This document shows, in pieces, positions 57,612 to 64,000 of a DNA stretch of 64,000 nt. The DNA is taken from contig NW_017264195.1 of assembly GCF_001619985.1 (NCBI RefSeq), positions 1,116,001 to 1,180,000 of the forward strand, read 5' to 3'. Each line of letters starts with the position of its first letter. The first letter of the stretch is position 1. Under the pieces are notes generated by a model. That model was not told the DNA's origin, did not search any database, and worked only from the letters and a program-made list of their open reading frames with translations. Source of the stretch: Xylona heveae TC161 (taxonomy: Eukaryota; Ascomycota; Xylonomycetes; Xylonales; Xylonaceae). Both the position numbers and the translations under genes were made by a program.

Positions 57612-58790
57612 CTAAAAAGAGTCAAAAGTCTTCTCGCTGTCCGGCAGCTGCAAAATGATATCAAGCAGGTGAAAAATTGCAAGGCAGAAGACAACAGTCA
57701 AGTTCTGCTAGACCATTGAATAGCACGTTTCGCAACGAAATTCGAAAAATAATCTCTCCACATGCCGTATGATGTCCTCCGGCTGGGCGAAAAGGTCATA
57801 GTTATAGGCTTAATTGGAGAAGAGTCATCCCGCGCCTTAGGGCCTTTAGCTCTTCCACTAGCTATACCCCGTAAGCTTGGCCCGGAACCTTTTACCTACA
57901 GCAGTCAATTTACCTGAGCTGTTGACGTAAACTGGCGCATCTGGGCCACTGGACCAGGGACGTCGTGAAGCTCCTCCGTTATCTATATGAAAATCCGCTC
58001 GAAGAGCTGGAACTGTTGACCCTTGATCCATGCCGTTCAAACTACCTCACCTACCCGAAGTGTCCGTTGCTTTTTAACGCTGCGTTATGCAATAGCTCCG
58101 ATCAAGAAGGCTGATAAACCTTCCTAATGAGGCAAGTCCTTCAAGAAGGTCACGTGCATAACGACGCCGTGATTTTTCGACGATCATTCGGCTATTGATC
58201 GTGAACCATATATTCGTGTTGGTTGGTTGCTTTCTTGATAATTGTTGTCCCAGGGATTGATCATCCATTTCGGATAATACATTGGAAATTTCAGCCATGG
58301 TCAGAGAGTAATGTCTGCCATATATTATATTGTAATCAATAGTGTAGCATCGAGGGCTCGGAGAGAAGTTTGGAGCTTTTGCTGTCGTCGTCGTTTGCCT
58401 CGCTGGTCTTCCGGCAATTCTGCCGTTCCTTTCCGACCGAGGACCAACTAGGGGTCGCCGTATTCGGGACACTAAACGCACGAACCAAACCCGAAAGAGC
58501 AACGATGATGCTCCCCCAAGTCAGCAAAGCCGATACCAAGCAGGCACAAATCCGAAATGTCCCAATAGTTATGGCTCTAGAAAATGAGTGTAGAGGCGGT
58601 CAAAAGAAGCATATTTAAGGAGTGAAGCGCCGATGTTTTGTTTGGAAGCATTTAAATCTGACAATTGGTTTCAGCCTCTGCCCTTTTTTGAGTGAGTTTC
58701 TCATCACTTGTTGCATCAAACACGGAAGCACCACATTGTTGAATACCTTCTCGCTCTGATCTGTCATATTCACGCCCGGCTCAAGGGATT
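57612..58790. promoter_or_regulatory. Divergent promoter between the MFS and dehydrogenase genes
   Basis: About 1.18 kb between the two start codons. Short frames here (57858-58040, 58074-58502) have no recognisable family. A shared promoter region is likely. Confidence 0.5.
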
Positions 58791-60057
58791 ATGGCACCTC
58801 TAGAAAATCTAACGCATTTGCTCGCAATTGTCCCATTCGCGGAACCCAAAGGCTCCCTTGACCAAATCCGTGAAAAGAATCCTGGGGTAAAAATAACTTG
58901 GATTGAAGTGAAATTGCATCCTCTTGAAGCATGGCAAAATGACGTGCACATTGATCCAGGTGCGTATAGAAATCCCGCAAATTTTTCGAAATTGAATAAT
59001 ATTCGATCGTCAATGTCCATTAATGCATACTCATCATGTTGCAGAAGTGTATAGAGATGTTGATGTTCTCATGACCCTCCGTGCTCTGCCCGAGCCTGGC
59101 CAAGCTCCAAGGCTCCGTTACGTGCATGTGTTCGCTGCAGGTACAAATCACATAACCAGCTCGCCTTTGTATCAAAAGTCTGATATTTTTATCACCTCGA
59201 GCTCCGGCTGCCATGGACCGCAGATTGCAGAGTGGGTTATGATGACAGCGCTGGCGCAGACACACAGATTGAGAACTCTATACCAATGGCAAGACCAGTG
59301 CAAATGGGGCCGCTTCGATGATCACTTCTGGCGAGTCCGAGACCTTGTTGGCCAAAGACTTGGCGTTCTGGGGTATGGCTCGATCGGTCGGCAAGGTAAT
59401 CTTTCCTCAAAATACTTTTCCCCCTAAAATTAAGCTCCACTGGTTGAGTCCAATGCTGATTTCTCAATTCTAGCGGCACGCGTAGCCAAGGCCTTTGGAA
59501 TGGATGTCATTGCCTACACTGCATCGCCAAAAACAACACCCGAAAGCAAGAAGGATCAGGCTTATACGGTGCCGGGCACCGGTGATCCGAATGGTGAATT
59601 ACCATCAGCGTGGTATAGCGGCTTGGACAAAGCCAGCCTCCACAACTTTCTGGCCCAAGGAATCGATATTCTCCTTCTGAGTCTACCGGCCACGCCGCAA
59701 ACCTATCACATGATAGGAGAGGAAGAGCTGGACATTCTCGGAAGAACAAATCACACCTTCATATCCAACGTCGGCCGAGGTGAGTTGATAGACCATGAGG
59801 CTTTGGCTAGGGTTATGAAAAAACGCCCTGGTGATGAAGTCTGGCTGCGCGGCGCTGCACTCGATGTAGCCGAACCAGAGCCACTACCTAAGGACAGTGA
59901 GCTGTGGCACATGCCCAATGTGACGATAACACCGCATATTAGCGGCGCTGCAATAGGGTATCTAGAGCGAGGAGTTGATATTCTCGCTCTCAATATCGAG
60001 AGGCTTAAGCGTGGCGAACGGCTCATCAACCAGGTCGATCGCCAAAGGGGTTATTGA
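58791..60057 (+). CDS. D-isomer-specific 2-hydroxyacid dehydrogenase, 367 aa
   Basis: Exons 58791-58959, 59045-59395 and 59474-60057. It starts MAPLENLTHLLAIVPFAEPK. Conserved elements are IAEWVMMTALAQTHRL, the NAD(P)-binding motif LGVLGYGSIGRQAARVAKAF (split by the second intron), LLLSLPATPQTYHMIGEEEL, NVGRGELIDHEAL (with the catalytic Arg region), ALDVAEPEPLP (catalytic Glu) and TPHISG (catalytic His). Such enzymes reduce 2-keto acids such as glyoxylate, hydroxypyruvate or pyruvate. The subtype cannot be named from sequence alone. It is divergent from the MFS gene and convergent with the Zn2Cys6 gene ending at 60224, 166 bp apart. Confidence 0.9.
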
Positions 60058-60223
60058 TATGGTTCGTGGCCACTGAATGAGAGAACCAAATCGAATTTTA
60101 ATATATTCACCAAATTCCCCGGAGCTGTCGTGTTGATACCTTACGTCTTCTTTGCTATTAAGAAGTCCAAGTTTAAGTGAGGTTTTTTGAGTAATTATAT
60201 CGAGGATAATATGTTAGTGGAGA

Positions 60224-62145
60224 TCAACGGTTGGTAGATTTGGCTCCCTGTGACTGATCGCAAGATCGAGCTCCACGGCGACGTACCGTGGCCACTGTCT
60301 CCATCGGATAAGCCATCATTCTCTGGGGGTCATGCAACTCCCGGCAGGGACGACACCAGAAGAGACCCGTCGTTCGCAAGTTCTCGTGGATGCTTGTGAT
60401 TGCCGCCACGCGAACACTTGCAAGAAAGCTTTGTTCGACTTTCGGGAAAATTGGGGACACCGACAAAGCAACCGCAAAAAAGTGCGCCAAAGTGATCATT
60501 ACAATCACGTCCTTGTTGGATAGATCAACAACGGCAGATGGAAGCCAAAATAGCCAACTCCTGAGAGGGTGAAGAACCCTATATTGGTCTGAAGAGGCGG
60601 GCCCAGGAGGGCAAGTCCGAAGATTCTCAAGAAATTTGAGAAGCTCTCGAACGGCTCTAGCTGGCTCTGGCTTGCCATTGAGACATGGCCTGAAGTTCTC
60701 TAAAGACACTAGGGAACGGCCAATGAGATGATGAGCATCCTGTGGAGTAAGCTCGGTCCAAAGGCTGGGTCTTATTGGGGCACCGGAGTCGAGGTAGTCC
60801 GAAAAGTCGGACTCGTCTTTCCACGGTTGCATGAGAGTGACTATCTTTAGAAGCGTTAATATTACTGCACCTAAAAAGTCCGGCAAAAAATATCATTACT
60901 CACGGATTTGATACCCTCCATAACCGCAGCCCAGCTCCGCCTACTCGAGGTTAGACAGATCTCATAACGTGAAGCCAAGGTGTATCGAAGTTAGTAGAAC
61001 TGTAGTCATACCATTCATGACACTGAAGCGATAAAAATAATGAAGATGCCAGCACTGCATCAGCATTCTTTCGAGAGAAAGAGTGAATAGCCTGCCGAAG
61101 CCCTCTGTATGCCATATTCTGGTAGAGACACGCAATGTTGTCTGCTTCAATCGACTTTGTCATCCAAGCTAGCCGTGAGGCCGAGAACGCCATCAGAGAA
61201 TAGGCCACGAAATCAAAAGAGAACGATAACCTCAAACACCTATTTCTCGTCAGTAAGGCGTAGGCCAATTCACTAAGTTGCTTGGGCGGCTGACTTTGGC
61301 AAATGTGTCGCCATCATTGCAGATATGCTCGTTTTGCTAAGTTCAAGCGTCGAAGAGACTAGACCCATATGATGAAGGTGGCGAAGATCTGGCTGGGCAA
61401 AACCATGCCAGGCTGGTGATGCAGGCAAAGCGAGATGTGGGAACGGTGATATTCCTGTCGATCTCCAAATGCTGCAATCATTTTCGATATTTGCAGTCCA
61501 GGTCAAGGCATGGGTGCTGTCTAATGCTGGATACGAGGAGACGCTGCACTCCTTGTCTGTCGTTCCAGGGAGATGCCCCTCTCCGTAAGCATTTATCGCC
61601 AACGCGAGGGTTGAAGAATCTGGGAACTCGCAGTCCCGCCTGAACTTGATGCAGTTCCGACTTTTGGCCATTAGTTTCTCAACATTAAAAATCATAGAGA
61701 ATTTTAGAGATATGCAGTCAATAAAATTGTGGAACAGAGTTCAATAATCGCAAAAAAACCCTTCAGCAGCAACAGTAAATGATAAACATAAAAGAAGTTG
61801 AAAGCTCTCGACATATAGCAAGAGAGATACTCTGTGCATTTGGTACAGTTGACGTATGAGTAGAGCAATAAACAAAGATTCTGAGTCAATCAAAACAATA
61901 TATTTGACACTGAAGCACAAATTTAGAATACGGGCTTACCAAACGGGTTTGAACTCGTCACATTTTATACGGTGGATTTTGCATGCCTTGCAACCCTTAC
62001 GGGATTTTGTATGGCCCCTTCGTCGCAACCCATTTCTTCTTTTCTGCTTCTTTCCTTGTGATTGTTGCAGATTCCCGAGATTTTGATGCAGGGAGTCATC
62101 CGATGCCTCGTTAACGGGTATTGCAGGGAGTTTCCGGTTCGACAT
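60224..62145 (-). CDS. Zn2Cys6 transcription factor, 485 aa
   Basis: Exons on the minus strand: 62145-61940, 61660-61295, 61239-61012, 60940-60904 and 60844-60224. The zinc cluster has Cys 52, 55, 62, 69, 72 and 79 (GCKACKIHRIKCDEFKPV then CRNCIKFRRDCEF) and resembles the sterol-uptake (Upc2) class. Family-like core blocks are SLMAFSASRLAWMT and the split WAAVMEGIK/IVTLMQPWKDES. Intron 1 is 279 bp, long for this genome. Two apparent frame breaks vanish once introns at 61240-61294 (GTCAGC donor) and 60941-61011 (GTATGA donor) are removed. The likely role is control of the adjacent transporter and dehydrogenase genes; this is inference from position. Confidence 0.82.
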
Positions 62146-63143
62146 GCTTTAAATATTATATACGTTCAAGGCGGAAACTGTTCTGGGCTAGAGCAGAATG
62201 CATTTCAAATAGTATTGAACGACAGAGTGGCCAATGTCGACCTATTTGTGAGATACGAGCGAACTTATTAAAGTAAGAAATAGCAACTTTTAAGGGTGTG
62301 GAAAAAAAGAATCAGTGCATGACGTTGTAAGGGACTCTCTTCCTCGTTCTTGAATTTAGGTTGCGCCAGGGCGTGGAATTGCAGGACACCCGACTCCCGC
62401 CTAGCCGAATTTGTTTTCCCTACCTTAGAGTAACTTACTCCGTACACTCTCACAGTTTTCTAGTTGAGAGGTTTTGCACAATTTCAATTTCAGTTTCAAT
62501 CTCAGAAGTTGGCCACCATATGAACTCTCATGCGTACCTGCTTGGTTTTGAAATCGAGTATCACAATTTGAAAATCGATTCCATTCCAAGAGTAGCAATT
62601 TGCATCTTTAAAAAGCATCTAGTCATTATAACCAGCCCAGCAGAGCTTCGGGAAGCAATGATAGAATAACGGCGGAAGTGACGCATCTTGTAAATAATTC
62701 AAATCTTTAGGGCATTACGCATGATATTTCAGTCAATTCGCTGAAGCATAGAGTGCCTCTATAGACACGCATATCATATACCACGCTAAGGTAAGATGGT
62801 AGTTATATATTCTGTTTATTACATTGCACGCCCCTCGGGCTATCGCACGGTGTTTGAGCTCGTGCAACTCCGAGAGCATTCTTTATGAAAGACAAACCCC
62901 TTACAAATGAGGTCAAAGAAGAGTCGATAGAGTAGAGAAACGGGGTCCTTCACCAATGCATTCAAAAAGGCCACGCAATACAAGTATAACCGGAAAACAG
63001 ACTGGGAAAAGGGGAAGTAAAAGTCACTTTGAACAATCTCAGGAATACCCTCAGGAGATAGCGCCCAACCCCACCATCAATTAACTTCCTTTCCATAGAT
63101 ACATCTGCCCGCCAGGTTCGGAAAATTGTGCTGCTCTGCAAAC
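62146..63143. other. Non-coding interval
   Basis: About 1 kb between the Zn2Cys6 start and the 3' end of the RanBPM-like gene. A 102-codon plus-strand frame (62361-62669) has no family pattern. No repeat. Confidence 0.5.
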
Positions 63144-64000
63144 TTACCGAAGAAAATCATTCGCCATATTGATAAATGCTCCTGCGCCGCCATCATCGCT
63201 TATTTCATTTATGAGAGCCTCAGTTTGTTGACACAGTTTCTCTAAAGCAGCAGAGGAGCTTTTACCCAGAGACACTGCGACACGAGTTAGCAAACATTGC
63301 TCCATTGTTCGACTCCAGAGGAGCTAGCTGCCTGTGTGGATGGCATAACCTACCTAGTATCGCAGAGTTGAGTTCCTCGGCTACGGGTATTCGCCCGCTT
63401 GGATCGAGCAAATGCGCCACCACCGAGGTCCGCGGATCTTCGTATGCCAGCAATGAGAAAGTTTCTTCGAGAGCTTTTTTAATCTCCTTCCTGCCGTCCT
63501 CCCGAAATTCGAGTTGCAACTCCTGTCCGTAATGAAGAGTCTCTTGGAGAAGATGCTGATAACGCAGGCCAACGTCACTATCCTCCGTGTCCATTTTGCT
63601 CCAATCTTCGGGGCCATTCTGGTCATCGAGCTCCATCTGTTGGTCAAAGACATCAACATATGCGCCGTCTGAGCGACCGTTTGAGCTTTGATGCTTGTCT
63701 TCTGGGCCCAGGTGGAGATCTGAGCATTGTCGGATCATTTCGACAAATTTTCGACAGCGTAGCCGAAAATAAATCTGCTCATTATCCTTGAGAACATTTG
63801 GATAGTATGCATTGGTATGTTTGAGCGCAGTGTCAATATCGCCGTCAAGAATAGCAGCCCGGATTCCTGAAGAGTCAGCTATAAGCACAGAGTTGAAGAG
63901 TGAGATTTGGTACTTACGCTGTCTGTTAACGGCGTCGAGATCTTCTTCCGCTTCCAGATTCGGCCCCGGGGCTGTTTTGCCAGATTGCAATGCTTTTGAC
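63144..64000 (-). CDS. RanBPM/Gid1-like CTLH-CRA protein, 3' part (gene continues beyond the window)
   Basis: Exons on the minus strand: 64000-63918 (partial), 63866-63354 and 63274-63144, with introns of 51 and 79 bp. The visible C-terminal part has RIRAAILDGDIDTALKHTNA, YYPNVLKDNEQIYFRLRCRK and FVEMIRQCSDL, which is the CTLH domain, then ALEETFSLLAYEDPRTSVV and VAEELNSAILG of the CRA domain. It ends INMANDFLR. The upstream SPRY and LisH domains lie outside the window. This is the RanBP9/10-type scaffold, Gid1/Vid30 in yeast, of the CTLH/GID ubiquitin ligase that degrades gluconeogenic enzymes. The Asp/Gln-rich acidic linker between the two domains is typical. Confidence 0.88.

Noticed and set aside
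58074-58502. Minus-strand frame of 142 codons between the MFS and dehydrogenase genes
   Set aside because: Compositionally odd, no family, and it lies in a likely shared promoter.
60904-61294. Two apparent frame breaks in the Zn2Cys6 gene, first taken as signs of decay
   Set aside because: Introns 61240-61294 and 60941-61011 with normal ends restore one frame and recover conserved blocks, so no damage is needed.

Overview
The window is nuclear DNA of a filamentous ascomycete, most likely a eurotiomycete close to Aspergillus, Penicillium or Talaromyces. The evidence is short introns of about 46-180 bp with GT..AG ends and CTAAC/CTGAC branch points, a single dispersed 5S rRNA gene, several Zn2Cys6 regulators, and proteins that read like Eurotiales orthologues. 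All gene models were built by hand from reading frames and splice signals; each one was checked for phase across every intron.

Left edge (1-2.6 kb): the 5' part of a minus-strand gene with a fungal helical N-terminal domain, and a divergent gene with a HeLo-like N-terminus and a DUF7580 (kinase-like, catalytically dead) C-terminus. Both are of the kind seen in fungal signalling and cell-death gene families.

3.8-16.8 kb: an L-rhamnose (non-phosphorylated pathway) cluster. A Zn2Cys6 regulator in the RhaR position, an amidohydrolase (L-rhamnono-lactonase, LraB), a short-chain dehydrogenase (L-rhamnose dehydrogenase, LraA) and an enolase-superfamily L-rhamnonate dehydratase (LraC) together turn L-rhamnose into 2-keto-3-deoxy-L-rhamnonate. 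The aldolase (LraD) is not in the window. A second Zn2Cys6 regulator is divergent from lraC, and its zinc-cluster exon is joined through an intron that lacks a usable AG acceptor.

16.8-28.3 kb: a gene-poor stretch holding a 5S rRNA gene beside an assembly gap, a possible structured RNA, two small Cys-containing proteins, one unrecognised 161-residue protein, and low-complexity T-rich or A-rich DNA.

28.3-51.8 kb: dense housekeeping genes: Nup85, LSm4, a TinC/ADIP-like coiled-coil protein, Tom6, RPB2, a CTNNBL1 homologue, a tautomerase-fold protein, a bZIP/DUF3425 regulator and a Pof3-like TPR/F-box/LRR protein.

51.8-64 kb: a GH16 cell-wall or secreted glycosidase, then a small set of an MFS transporter, a D-2-hydroxyacid dehydrogenase and a Zn2Cys6 regulator that looks like an accessory metabolic group, and finally the 3' part of a RanBPM/Gid1-like CTLH-CRA gene. 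I saw no clear transposon, retroelement or CRISPR. No wholly new system could be proved; the best leads are the broken or unusual splice acceptor in the second regulator, the divergent signalling pair at the left edge, the possible structured RNA near 20.8 kb and the transporter-dehydrogenase-regulator group.
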